From NCBI GenBank assembly GCA_039930465.1, contig JBDTTU010000006.1:1-64000 (forward strand): a DNA stretch of 64,000 nucleotides. The letters are read 5' to 3'. Below, one piece after another: positions 55,975 through 64,000 of the stretch (position 1 is the first letter of the stretch; every line of letters begins with the position of its first letter). A model generated the notes under the pieces. It was not told the DNA's origin. It did not search any database and saw only the letters and a list, made by a program, of their open reading frames with translations. This DNA is from LMDS01 sp039930465 (lineage in GTDB: Bacteria > Pseudomonadota > Gammaproteobacteria > Burkholderiales > Burkholderiaceae_C). Made by a program: the position numbers and the translations under genes.

Positions 55975-57210
55975 TCAGGCGCGGATCAAATCGTCCAGCG
56001 TCATCGCATCAAAACCGGCGCGTTGCCAGAAGCCCTGCAACGACGCCGAGGGTTCGACCAGCAAGGCCGCGACCAGCGGCTGCGCTTTCGTGGTGGCCGG
56101 GTCGCACAGCAACACGTAGCGCGGGTCGGCCTTCTCGTCGAGCCGGCCGACCCAGTCGATCCCGACCAGGGTGTCGAGGATCGGCTCGGTCTGCAGCGGG
56201 TCGGTGCGCAACGCGGCCGACAACTCTCCGGCGCCCAGGCCGCCCGTTTGCTGCGCGCGCGCCTGCGCCAGTTCGGCCAGCACGACGATGGCCAGCTCGA
56301 ATCGCCCGCCGGGGCCGTCGGGCCAGCGTTTCACGCGCGTTTGCAGGCTCGGCGCATAGGCCGCGATCACCGCGCCGAGCAGCACGATCACCCAGCCGAA
56401 GTAGATCCAGATCAGGAAGATCGGCACGGCCGCGAATGCACCGTACACGACCGAATACGTCGGCACTTGCAGCAAGTACCAGCCGAGCAGGCGTTTGGCG
56501 ACCTCGAAGCCGGCCGCGGCGAACAGCCCACCGGCGATCGCATGGCGCCAGCGCACGTGGGTGTTGGGCACGTAGTGGAACAAGCCGGCCAGGCCCGCGG
56601 CGAACAGCACGAACTCAAGCGTGTTGAGCAGCAGGCTGATGCCACCCGGCACACCACCCACCAGCCCGCGCGAGGCCGACAGCACGTACGACGTCAACCA
56701 CAGGCTGATGCCCAGCAGCAGCGGGCCGAGCGTGGCGCTGGCCCAGTAGACCAACACACGTTGTGCGATCGGGCGCGGCTCGCGCACGCGCCAAATGCCG
56801 TTGAGGGTGCGGTCGATCGTGAGCATCAGCGCCAGCGCGGTCAGCACCAGCAAGGCCAGGCCCACGCTGCCGAGCCGGCTCGCCTTGCTGGCGAACTGCG
56901 TGAGCGCGGCCAAGACTGGCTTGGCGATGGTTTCGGGCACCAGGCTCTGCAGGAAGTACTTCTGCAGCGCCTCCTGGAAGCTCGCGAACATCGGGAAGGC
57001 CGAAAACACCGCGAGCATCACGGTGAGCAAAGGCACCAGGGCGATCAGTGTCGTGAAGGTCAGGCTGCTGGCCGTCAGGCCGAGGCGGTCTTCGCGAAAG
57101 CGGATGCGAAGGGTCTTGAGGGTGTCGAGCCAGGGCCAGGTCTGCAGGGTTTGCAGCAGGCGCGGCAGGTGCTCGTGAAGGGTCGCCTTCCACAATTGCA
57201 TCAAATTCAT
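55975..57210 (-). CDS. YihY family inner-membrane protein
   Basis: The 411-residue protein has six membrane segments of the YihY/virulence factor BrkB family, seen in LTFTTLIALVPLLTVMLAVFSAFP, LWLTSYVLSA and IPIFLIWIYFGWVIVLLGAVI. A cytoplasmic tail of about 130 residues follows, with a winged-helix-like segment (ALRTDPLQTEPILDTLVGIDWV). The old label ribonuclease BN is not valid for the family. Several starts compete (ATG 57210, 57219, 57222); it is divergent from and close to the DUF2069 gene. Confidence 0.88.
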   Translation of the reverse strand: MNLMQLWKATLHEHLPRLLQTLQTWPWLDTLKTLRIRFREDRLGLTASSLTFTTLIALVPLLTVMLAVFSAFPMFASFQEALQKYFLQSLVPETIAKPVLAALTQFASKASRLGSVGLALLVLTALALMLTIDRTLNGIWRVREPRPIAQRVLVYWASATLGPLLLGISLWLTSYVLSASRGLVGGVPGGISLLLNTLEFVLFAAGLAGLFHYVPNTHVRWRHAIAGGLFAAAGFEVAKRLLGWYLLQVPTYSVVYGAFAAVPIFLIWIYFGWVIVLLGAVIAAYAPSLQTRVKRWPDGPGGRFELAIVVLAELAQARAQQTGGLGAGELSAALRTDPLQTEPILDTLVGIDWVGRLDEKADPRYVLLCDPATTKAQPLVAALLVEPSASLQGFWQRAGFDAMTLDDLIRA

Positions 57211-57230
57211 TGCTGGCATCATAGCCAGCG

Positions 57231-57608
57231 ATGAACCACCCACCTGCCCTGCCCGCCCGCGTTGTCTGGAGCCGCGCGCTCGCCCTCGTCTGCCTGCTGG
57301 CGCTGATCGGGCTCGGCCTGGCCTGGGAGCTGTGGCTCGCCCCCACCGGCCGCGGCACGCTCGCGCTGAAAGTGCTGCCGCTGCTGCTGGCGCTGCCCGG
57401 CCTGCTGAACTGGCGCATGTACACCTTCCGTTGGCTCAGCCTGGTGCTCTGGCTCTACGTGGCCGAAGGCGCGGTGCGTGCGGCCAGCGACCGCGGTCTG
57501 GGTGCGCCGCTGGCTTTGCTCGAAGTCGTGCTCGGCGTGCTGCTGTTCGCGGCCTGTGCCGCGCACGTGCGCTGGCGCCTGAGCGCGGCAAAAGCGAGCG
57601 CGGCATGA
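57231..57608 (+). CDS. DUF2069 family membrane protein
   Basis: This 125-residue protein has four hydrophobic segments (about 13-33, 43-60, 65-82, 92-112), with the conserved LNWRMYTFRWLSLVLWLYVAEG of DUF2069 proteins. The function is unknown. Its last codons overlap the start of the FAD-linked oxidase gene (ATGA, 57605-57608), so the two are co-translated. Confidence 0.85.
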   Translation: MNHPPALPARVVWSRALALVCLLALIGLGLAWELWLAPTGRGTLALKVLPLLLALPGLLNWRMYTFRWLSLVLWLYVAEGAVRAASDRGLGAPLALLEVVLGVLLFAACAAHVRWRLSAAKASAA

Positions 57609-59005
57609 GCCTGATCGAGAACCTGCGCGGCCTGGTCGGCGCGCCGCATGTGCTGACCGATGGCGATCTTTCGGGCTACGAGCTCGACTGGCGCAAGCGC
57701 TATCGGGGCCGTGCGTTCGCCGTGGTGCGGCCGGGTTCGACCGAAGAAGTGGCGGCCATCGTGGCGGCCTGCGGCAGGTTCGGCGCAGGCATCGTCACGC
57801 AAGGTGGCAACACCGGCCTGGTGGGCGCTTCGGTGCCCGACGCCAGCGGTGGCCAGGTGCTGCTCAGCCTGGCCCGCATGAACCGGGTACGCCAGCTCGA
57901 CGCACAGAACCTGACACTCACGCTCGACGCCGGCTGCATCCTGCAGAACGTGCAGCAGACCGCTGCCGATGCCGGCCTGCTGTTCCCCTTGAGCCTGGCG
58001 GCCGAGGGCAGTTGCACGATCGGCGGCAACCTCGCGACCAATGCCGGCGGCACCCAGGTGCTGCGCTACGGCAATGCGCGCGACCTCTGCCTCGGCCTCG
58101 AAGTGGTAACGGCGCAGGGCGAGGTCTGGGATGGCCTCTCGGGCCTGCGCAAGGACAACACCGGCTACGACCTGCGCGACCTGTTCATCGGCAGCGAAGG
58201 CACGCTCGGTGTGATCACCGGCGCCACGCTCAAGCTGTACCCACAACCGGCAGCGGTGACCACAGCGCTGGCCGCGCTGCCTTCGCTGGAGGCGGCAATC
58301 GGCCTGCTGCAACTGGCACAGGCGCGGCTCGGCCCGGGCCTGACCGGCTTCGAGGTGATGGCGCAGTACGCGCTCGGCCTGGTGCGAAAGCATTTCTCCC
58401 AGCTGACCCAGCCCTTGCCTGCGGCGCCGTGGACGGTGCTGCTGGAGCAGTCCGACAATGAAGGCGAAACGCACGCGCAGGCACTGTTCGAAGCGCTGCT
58501 CGAAACCGCGCTGGAGCGCGGCTTGATCATCGACGCTGCGGTGTCGGCGAGCACGCTGCAGTCACACGCGATGTGGCATCTGCGCGAATCGATTCCGATG
58601 GCGCAGAGCGTCGAGGGGCTCAACATCAAGCACGACATCGCGCTGCCGGTGTCGGCCATCGCGCGCTTCGTGGCCGACACCGACACAGCCTTGTTGAAAG
58701 CATTCCCCGGCGTTCGCCTCGTCAACTTCGGCCACCTGGGCGACGGCAACCTGCACTACAACGTGCAGGCGCCCGAAGGCATGGATGGCGAAACCTTTCT
58801 GCGCGAGAGCGAATCCGCGGTCAACACGCTGGTCTACGACGCGCTTGCCACGCACGGCGGCTCGATCTCGGCCGAGCACGGCATCGGTGCGCTCAAGCGC
58901 GACGAGCTGGTGCGGCGCAAGTCGCCGGTCGCGCTGAAGATGATGCGAGCGATCAAGCTGGCGCTCGACCCGCAGAACCTGATGAACCCGGGGCGGCTGC
59001 TGTAG
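57605..59005 (+). CDS. FAD-linked 2-hydroxyacid dehydrogenase (D-lactate / D-2-hydroxyglutarate type)
   Basis: The 466-residue flavoprotein belongs to the VAO/GlcD-type family. The FAD-binding N-half has VTQGGNTGLVGASVP and GSCTIGGNLATNAGGTQVLRYGNARD; the C-half has NFGHLGDGNLHYNV (metal/His site) and SISAEHGIGALKRDELV. It oxidises a D-2-hydroxyacid and passes electrons to an acceptor; D-2-hydroxyglutarate or D-lactate are the best guesses. ATG 57605 overlaps DUF2069 by 4 bp. It converges on the LysR gene. Confidence 0.87.
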   Translation: MSLIENLRGLVGAPHVLTDGDLSGYELDWRKRYRGRAFAVVRPGSTEEVAAIVAACGRFGAGIVTQGGNTGLVGASVPDASGGQVLLSLARMNRVRQLDAQNLTLTLDAGCILQNVQQTAADAGLLFPLSLAAEGSCTIGGNLATNAGGTQVLRYGNARDLCLGLEVVTAQGEVWDGLSGLRKDNTGYDLRDLFIGSEGTLGVITGATLKLYPQPAAVTTALAALPSLEAAIGLLQLAQARLGPGLTGFEVMAQYALGLVRKHFSQLTQPLPAAPWTVLLEQSDNEGETHAQALFEALLETALERGLIIDAAVSASTLQSHAMWHLRESIPMAQSVEGLNIKHDIALPVSAIARFVADTDTALLKAFPGVRLVNFGHLGDGNLHYNVQAPEGMDGETFLRESESAVNTLVYDALATHGGSISAEHGIGALKRDELVRRKSPVALKMMRAIKLALDPQNLMNPGRLL

Positions 59006-59012
59006 TGCGCCG

Positions 59013-59921
59013 TCAGGCGCTGCTCGCCTGCCCGAGCAACCAGGTGGCGAAGTCGTCGACCTCGGACTTGCGCGGGGTGGCGTCGGAGCGCACCAGGTAA
59101 TAACCACGCGGTGAGGCCGCCGCCTTCTTGAACGGCGCCACCAGCTTGCGCTCACGCAGCAGGGTCTTCAGCAAGGGGTCGCGTCCGAGTGCCACGCCCT
59201 GGCCGGCGACGGCGGCGTTGATGAGCTGGTCGAACTGTGAGAAGTGCAACACGCTGGCCGGCTTCAAGCCCTCGAGGTTCATCGCACGCAGCCAGATCGG
59301 CCAGTCTTGCATGGCGGCACCCGGCCCCGAGTCGAGGTGCAGCAGCACGTGATGCGCCAGATCTTCGGGCTTCTTCAGCGGCCGCGCCGGGTCGCGCAGC
59401 AGCCGCGGGCTGCACACCGGCAGCACCACTTCGCCGAACAGCAGCTCGGCACCGGGGCCGGCTTCCTCGGCCGCCTTGTAGCGGATGGCGAGGTCGACAC
59501 CGTCGCGCTTCAAGTTCACGAGCGTGTAGCCAGCCGAGATGCGCACGTCAACCTCGGGGTGGGCCGCCGTGAAGTCGGCCAGGCGCGGGATCAGCCACAA
59601 GCCGGCAAACCCCGGCGTGGTGGTGACGACCACGGTCTTCGCCCGCCGCTCGCGGTTCAGCTCGGTGCCGACCTCGTGCAGGCGCGAAAGCACCTCGCCG
59701 ACTGCGCGCTCCAGCGTGTGGCCGTCTTCGGTGAGCCGCAGCGCACGGTGCAGGCGGCGAAACAGGGGGAGGCCGTAGTGCTCTTCCAGCGCCGCGATCT
59801 GGCGGCTCACGGCCGACTGCGTCAGCGCGAGTTCGTCGGCGGCCTTGGTGAAGCTCAGGTGGCGTGCCGCCGCCTCGAAGGCTTCGAGCTGGGCCAGCGG
59901 CGGGAGGTCGTAGTGGCGCAT
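59013..59921 (-). CDS. LysR-family transcriptional regulator (GcvA-like)
   Basis: The 302-residue regulator has an N-terminal winged helix (about 8-66) with LEAFEAAARHLSFTKAADEL and LTQSAVSRQIAALEEHYG, and a C-terminal LysR substrate domain in the subgroup of GcvA (FRRLHRALRLT, RLADFTAAHPEVDVRIS). The ligand is unknown. It is divergent from a DUF2917 gene across a 175-bp region with a palindrome, which suggests autoregulation and control of that gene. Confidence 0.92.
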   Translation of the reverse strand: MRHYDLPPLAQLEAFEAAARHLSFTKAADELALTQSAVSRQIAALEEHYGLPLFRRLHRALRLTEDGHTLERAVGEVLSRLHEVGTELNRERRAKTVVVTTTPGFAGLWLIPRLADFTAAHPEVDVRISAGYTLVNLKRDGVDLAIRYKAAEEAGPGAELLFGEVVLPVCSPRLLRDPARPLKKPEDLAHHVLLHLDSGPGAAMQDWPIWLRAMNLEGLKPASVLHFSQFDQLINAAVAGQGVALGRDPLLKTLLRERKLVAPFKKAAASPRGYYLVRSDATPRKSEVDDFATWLLGQASSA

Positions 59922-59965
59922 CGGCTTTCTTTCAGGCGAGCAGGGCTTTCACATTCCATTTTCGC

Positions 59966-59976
59966 ATGCAAAGCAT
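59966..59976. promoter_or_regulatory. Palindrome between LysR and DUF2917 genes
   Basis: ATGC-AAA-GCAT is a perfect inverted repeat, flanked by a direct repeat CATTCCA on both sides (59952 and 59974). Its place 45 bp upstream of the LysR start is typical of LysR operators. Binding is inferred from position only. Confidence 0.4.
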
Positions 59977-60096
59977 TCCAACATACCGTTTGAACAGGTG
60001 CAGGCCGGCGAGGACACTCCCTTCACGTCTTCCCTGCAAGCGCTGCGCCGAACCGGCGCATTGCATGCACCGAGAGCATGTCAAAGGAGAACCCTG

Positions 60097-60348
60097 ATGA
60101 GTACCAACGACCTGACCTTGTCTTCCACCCCGCTGCGCAAAGGTGAGATCCTGCGCCTGCACCACGCTTTGGGTCAGCGCATCGAAGCGCTCGGCGGCCG
60201 GGTCTGGGTCACGATGGACGGTGACCTGCGCGACATCGTGCTCGACGCCGGTGAGGGATTCACCGTCGACCGCAGCACCGACGTTCTGCTCAGCGCCATG
60301 AGCGACGCCCAGTTCGTGCTGCTGTTGCCGACCCCCGCGGCGGCCTGA
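60097..60348 (+). CDS. DUF2917 family protein
   Basis: The 83-residue protein fits DUF2917: LTLSSTPLRKGEILRLHHALGQRIEALGGRVWVTMDGD then DIVLDAGEGFTV and a hydrophobic end VLLLPTPAAA. The family is common in Burkholderiales and beta-rich, with unknown function. ATG 60097 has AAGGAGA 7 nt upstream; an earlier ATG at 59998 has none. The divergent LysR gene is the likely regulator. Confidence 0.85.
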   Translation: MSTNDLTLSSTPLRKGEILRLHHALGQRIEALGGRVWVTMDGDLRDIVLDAGEGFTVDRSTDVLLSAMSDAQFVLLLPTPAAA

Positions 60349-60354
60349 CGCGGC

Positions 60355-60786
60355 TTATTGCAACGGGCCCTTGAGCGGCTCGGGCAGCGCCACGGCAACC
60401 ACCTCGATGCCCTCTTCACGCAGCGCATTCGCGTCTTCCGGCGAGGCACGGCCGCGGATGCCGCGCTCTTCGGATTCACCGTAGTGGATTCGGCGCGCTT
60501 CTTCCGGAAACCGGTCGCCGACGTCTTCGGTGTTCTTCATCATGTGGCGCACGGCGCGCAGCCAGTGGGCCTGCATCTGCGCCGGAACCTGGGCCTCGGC
60601 AGGCAGCGCCTCTCGCTGCTTCGACACATTGAGCCGCGGCGCACTCGGCAGCCGGAAGATGCTGGCGTCGCTGCACATCGGGCAGCTCACGAGGCCACGC
60701 TCGCCTTGCGACTGAAAGTCGTCGTCCGACGCGAACCAGCCTTCGAAGCGGTGGTCGTTGCTGCAGCGCAGGTTCAAAACCTTCAT
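60355..60786 (-). CDS. DUF1178 family protein
   Basis: This 143-residue protein begins MKVLNLRCSNDHRFEGWFAS and has Cys35-x-x-Cys38 (SCPMC), a zinc-ribbon-like set with the N-terminal Cys8. The rest is helical (QAHWLRAVRHMMKNTEDVGDRF) and matches DUF1178, function unknown. It lies between the convergent DUF2917 gene and the upstream Nudix gene with an 8-bp gap to the latter, so it is likely co-transcribed with nudix and nuoN. Confidence 0.87.
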   Translation of the reverse strand: MKVLNLRCSNDHRFEGWFASDDDFQSQGERGLVSCPMCSDASIFRLPSAPRLNVSKQREALPAEAQVPAQMQAHWLRAVRHMMKNTEDVGDRFPEEARRIHYGESEERGIRGRASPEDANALREEGIEVVAVALPEPLKGPLQ

Positions 60787-60793
60787 GGCCGCA

Positions 60794-61411
60794 TTATGGG
60801 CACGCCGACCCGGAGGGCGCGTCGTGCCACAGCAAAGGCCAGCGGCCGGCGCGCCAATTCTGCAACCATTGAAGGCCGATCAGGGTCTTGGCGTCGGTGA
60901 GTTCACCCTGCCGAGCCAGGTCGTCCAGTTGTGCTTCGCTGCACGCCAGCACGTCGAGAAATTCGCCAGCGTCGAGCTGGCGTGTGCCCAGGATCAGGCC
61001 ACGTGCGAACCAGATCTCGATGCATTCGGTGGAATAGGCGATCGCGTTGTGCATGACACCGGCACGCGCCCACTCGGCAGCACGGTAGCCGGTCTCTTCG
61101 AAGAGTTCGCGCACGGCACACGCGAACGGCGCCTCGCCGGCCTCAAGCTTGCCGGCCGGGAATTCGAGCATCACCCTGGCCATCGGGTGGCGCCACTGGC
61201 GCTCGACCACGAGCCGGCCGTCGTCGAGCAGCGGCACGATCATCACGGCGCCGGGGTGGACGATGTATTCACGCCCGGCGGTACTGCCGTCGGGCAAACG
61301 CACTTGGTCACTCCGCACTTCGAGGAAGTGCCCGCGATACACCTGCGCCGAGTGCAGCGGGTCTTCGCGCAGGTGGGCGTCGCGGGCGCCCTGTTGGTCG
61401 GGCACTGTCAC
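60794..61411 (-). CDS. Nudix hydrolase, probably ADP-ribose pyrophosphatase
   Basis: The 205-residue protein has a complete Nudix box, GX5EX7REUXEEXGU, seen as GKLEAGE...RELFEETGY. The upstream segment DDGRLVVERQWRHPMARVMLEFP matches ADP-ribose/ADP-sugar pyrophosphatases. GTG 61411 (or 61405) is the likely start because it lies just after the nuoN stop at 61417; longer frames to 61453 overlap nuoN. Its position after the complex I genes suggests readthrough from that operon. Confidence 0.9.
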   Translation of the reverse strand: MTVPDQQGARDAHLREDPLHSAQVYRGHFLEVRSDQVRLPDGSTAGREYIVHPGAVMIVPLLDDGRLVVERQWRHPMARVMLEFPAGKLEAGEAPFACAVRELFEETGYRAAEWARAGVMHNAIAYSTECIEIWFARGLILGTRQLDAGEFLDVLACSEAQLDDLARQGELTDAKTLIGLQWLQNWRAGRWPLLWHDAPSGSACP

Positions 61412-61416
61412 CGCGC

Positions 61417-62898
61417 TCAGGTCGTCAGCGCTTTGACCAGCGCATCGCCGCACAGCGCCATCAGGCCACCCGGCAGCAGGCCGAAGAGCAGCACGGCCGC
61501 ACCATTGAGCGAGAGCACGGCACGCACATCACCGGTACTGACAATGGGCCGCAGATCAGCTGGCTCTTCGAAAAACATGACCTTGACGATGCGCAGGTAG
61601 TAGTAGGCCCCGACCAGCGACAGCACGACCGCCGCGACCGCAAGCCAGATGTAGCCGGTGCTGTTGGTCGAGATCAGCGACTGCAGCACCGACAGCTTGG
61701 CGTAGAACCCCACGGTCGGCGGCAGGCCGGCGAGCGAGAACATGAACACCGCCATCACCCCGGCGAACCAGGGGCTGCGCTTGGCCAGGCCGGCGAGGTC
61801 GCTCACCTCTTCCGATTCGAAACCCTGGCGCGACAGCAGCATGATCATGCCGAAGGTGCCGAGCGTGGTGAGCACGTAGGTGACGATGTAGAACATCGAC
61901 GATGCATAGGAATTGCCGGCCGAAACAGTGTTGCCGTAGACCACGCCAGAGCACAGGCCGAGCAGCATGAAACCCATCTGCGCGATGCTCGAGTAAGCCA
62001 GCATGCGCTTGAGGTTGCTCTGCGCGATGGCGACCACGTTGCCGAGCAACATCGAGCCGAACGACAGCACCACCAGCATCGGCTGCCAGTCGACCGCGAG
62101 GCCGAGCATGCCTTCGACCAGCAGGCGGATCGTGATCGCGAACGCTGCCAGCTTCGGCGCCGCACCGATCAGCAGCGTGACCGCGGTCGGCGCGCCCTGG
62201 TAGACGTCGGGCACCCACATGTGGAACGGTACCGCGCCGAGCTTGAAGGCCAGGCCGGCGACGACGAACACTTCGCCAAGGATCAGCACCTGCTTGTTGA
62301 TCTGGCCGGTGCCGATGGCCTTGAACACTTCGCTGATCTCGAGCGAGCCGGTGGCGCCATACATCATCGACAGGCCGTAAAGCAGGAAGCCGCTGGCCAG
62401 CGCGCCGAGCACGAAATACTTCATGGCCGCTTCGGTCGCGTCGGCATGGTCACGGCGCATTGCGACCAGCGCATACAGGCTCAGCGTCATCAGCTCGAGG
62501 CCGAGGTAGACGACGAGGAAGTTGTTGGCCGAGAGCATCACGCAGATGCCGAGCAGCGAGAACAGGCTGAGCGTGAACAACTCGCCCTTGAGCATGTCGC
62601 GCGGGCCGGCGTAGGGGCGCGCGTAAACGAGCGAGATCATCACGGCCACGGTGGCGAAGAAGCCGAGCAGGTGGCCCATCGGGTCGGCCACGACCATGCG
62701 CTGCATCGCGTAGACGGTGTCGCCGGTGTTGAAGGCACCAAGCTGCATGGCAGCCACTACGGCCAGCGAGGCCTGCGTGAGCCAGTAGGTGGTGCTGCGG
62801 CGCGGGTCGGTGACCCACAGGTCGACCATCGCGACCACGCAGGCCATCACCAGCAACACGATTTCCGGGTAGACGGACGACCAGTTCATCTGGGTCAT
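61417..62898 (-). CDS. nuoN: NADH-quinone oxidoreductase subunit N
   Basis: The 493-residue antiporter-like subunit of complex I has about 14 membrane segments and the family's proton-channel residues in LGLELMTLSLYALVAM (Glu in TM5), FKLGAVPFHMWVPDVYQGAPT (Lys in TM7) and the C-terminal half SLAGLPPTVGFYAKL. It is the last nuo gene of the operon, 30 bp after nuoM. Confidence 0.97.
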   Translation of the reverse strand: MTQMNWSSVYPEIVLLVMACVVAMVDLWVTDPRRSTTYWLTQASLAVVAAMQLGAFNTGDTVYAMQRMVVADPMGHLLGFFATVAVMISLVYARPYAGPRDMLKGELFTLSLFSLLGICVMLSANNFLVVYLGLELMTLSLYALVAMRRDHADATEAAMKYFVLGALASGFLLYGLSMMYGATGSLEISEVFKAIGTGQINKQVLILGEVFVVAGLAFKLGAVPFHMWVPDVYQGAPTAVTLLIGAAPKLAAFAITIRLLVEGMLGLAVDWQPMLVVLSFGSMLLGNVVAIAQSNLKRMLAYSSIAQMGFMLLGLCSGVVYGNTVSAGNSYASSMFYIVTYVLTTLGTFGMIMLLSRQGFESEEVSDLAGLAKRSPWFAGVMAVFMFSLAGLPPTVGFYAKLSVLQSLISTNSTGYIWLAVAAVVLSLVGAYYYLRIVKVMFFEEPADLRPIVSTGDVRAVLSLNGAAVLLFGLLPGGLMALCGDALVKALTT

Positions 62899-62928
62899 GG
62901 TTTTGTTCTCATGGCGTCAATCACCCTT

Positions 62929-64000
62929 TCAACTGCCGAGCTTGCTGACGGCCACGTGCTTCAGCAGCTCGGTCACCGAGACCTGCATCACGTCGGTGAA
63001 AGGCTTCGGGTACAGGCCCATCCACAGCACGGCGATGGCCAGCACCGCCAGCATCGCGAACTCGCGCGAGTCGAGATCGGAAAGCGTGCGCACGTGGTCG
63101 TTGGCAACCTCCCCGAAGTAGACCCGCTTGACCATCCACAGCGTGTAGGCCGCACCGAAGATCAATGCCGTCGCGGCAACGGCGCCGAGCCAGAAGTTGA
63201 ACTTCACCGCGCCGAGAATGACCATCCACTCGCCGACAAAACCGGCCGTGCCCGGCAGGCCGCAGTTGGCCATCGCGAACAGCACCGCGAAAGCCGCGAA
63301 TTTCGGCATCGTGTTGGCCACACCGCCATAGGCTGAGATCTCACGCGAATGAACGCGGTCGTACAACACGCCGATGCACAGGAACATCGCGCCCGAAACA
63401 AAGCCGTGCGACACCATCTGCACGATGCCGCCGGCCATGCCGAGTTCGTTGAAGATGAAGAAGCCGAAGGTCACGAAGCCCATGTGGGCGATCGAGGAAT
63501 ACGCCACCAGCTTCTTCATGTCTTGCTGCACCAGCGCGACGAATCCGATGTAGACGACCGCGATCAGCGACAGCAGGATCATGAACCAGGCCCACTGGTG
63601 GCTCGCATCGGGCGTGATCGGCAGCGAGAAGCGCAGGAAACCGTAGGCGCCGAGCTTGAGCATGATCGCTGCCAGCACCACCGAGCCGCCGGTGGGCGCT
63701 TCGACGTGGGCGTCGGGCAACCAGGTGTGCACCGGCCACATCGGCACCTTCACGGCGAAGGCAAGGAAAAACGCGAAGAACAGCAAGGTCTGTACCGGCC
63801 CGGCCAGCGGCAGCTTGTGCCAGGTGAGGATGTCGAAGCTGCCACCCGACTTGTAGTACAGGTAGATCAGTGCGACCAGCATCAAGAGCGAGCCGGCCAG
63901 TGTGTAGAGGAAGAACTTGAACGCCGCGTAGACGCGCCGCGGGCCGCCCCACACGCCGATGATCAGGTACATCGGGATCAGCGTGGCTTCGAAGAACACG
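62929..64000 (-). CDS. nuoM: NADH-quinone oxidoreductase subunit M (5' end off window)
   Basis: The last 357 or so codons are in the window; the start lies beyond 64000. Family markers are FFEATLIPMYLIIGVWGG, FAVKVPMWPVHTWLPDAHVEAP, YSSIAHMGFV and a long C-terminal hydrophobic tail. An in-frame ATG at 63999 is internal, since full-length NuoM has about 490 residues and the Glu of FFEATLIPM sits in a mid-protein helix. It is one of three antiporter-like proton-pumping subunits. Confidence 0.96.
   Translation of the reverse strand, partial: VFFEATLIPMYLIIGVWGGPRRVYAAFKFFLYTLAGSLLMLVALIYLYYKSGGSFDILTWHKLPLAGPVQTLLFFAFFLAFAVKVPMWPVHTWLPDAHVEAPTGGSVVLAAIMLKLGAYGFLRFSLPITPDASHQWAWFMILLSLIAVVYIGFVALVQQDMKKLVAYSSIAHMGFVTFGFFIFNELGMAGGIVQMVSHGFVSGAMFLCIGVLYDRVHSREISAYGGVANTMPKFAAFAVLFAMANCGLPGTAGFVGEWMVILGAVKFNFWLGAVAATALIFGAAYTLWMVKRVYFGEVANDHVRTLSDLDSREFAMLAVLAIAVLWMGLYPKPFTDVMQVSVTELLKHVAVSKLGS

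Overview
The window is an ordinary chromosomal stretch of a high-GC betaproteobacterium, most likely of the order Burkholderiales (Rubrivivax/Leptothrix/Methylibium type). This placement is inferred from gene content and protein signatures: an AddAB-type recombination pair, type B ribosomal protein L31, an intracellular polyhydroxybutyrate depolymerase, DUF2917 and DUF1178 proteins, and a pstSCAB-phoU-phoB-phoR order. Coding density is very high. I see no tRNA, rRNA, insertion sequence, prophage or CRISPR array. Most of the window is housekeeping.

Layout. 1-3.9 kb: two adjacent kinase-HDOD fusion genes, one with an intact kinase (cut by the left edge) and one pseudokinase. 4-9.9 kb: addB-addA. 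10-12.2 kb: trxA, rho and rpmE with structured leaders and terminators. 12.3-14 kb: a membrane glycosyltransferase. 14-20.7 kb (minus strand): the phosphate operon pstS-pstC-pstA-pstB-phoU-phoB-phoR behind a clear Pho box. 20.8-25.8 kb (minus): glmM, folP, ftsH and rlmE, with yhbY divergent. 26.3-31.8 kb (minus): carA-carB, greA and a DUF4149 membrane gene. 32-36.6 kb: a GlcG/HbpS-like protein, a Bax-inhibitor-1 family protein, a PlsC/PlsB-like acyltransferase, a 70-bp tandem repeat and rlmD, whose 3' end lies in that repeat. 36.65-42.8 kb (plus): a tandem glycine riboswitch followed by gcvT-gcvH-gcvP-sdaA, a glycine-to-serine-to-pyruvate catabolic unit. 43-46.2 kb: a degenerate GGDEF protein, a cupin, a GST with a basic tail and phaZ. 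46.2-50.6 kb (minus): an RND efflux pump without an outer-membrane partner. 50.7-59 kb: aroC, a CBS-pair protein, metY, an alpha/beta hydrolase, a PAS-PAS-GGDEF diguanylate cyclase, YihY, DUF2069 and an FAD-linked 2-hydroxyacid dehydrogenase. 59-61.4 kb: a LysR regulator divergent from DUF2917, DUF1178 and a Nudix hydrolase. 61.4-64 kb (minus): nuoN and nuoM (cut by the right edge), the end of a complex I operon.

No wholly new multi-gene system is evident. The points most worth a second look are: the kinase-HDOD/pseudokinase-HDOD pair; the 70-bp repeat that has swallowed the end of rlmD; a second Pho-box cluster facing the opposite way from the pstS box; the possible switch structure behind the glycine riboswitch; leader structures before rho and carA; and a GGDEF-fold protein that has lost its signature.
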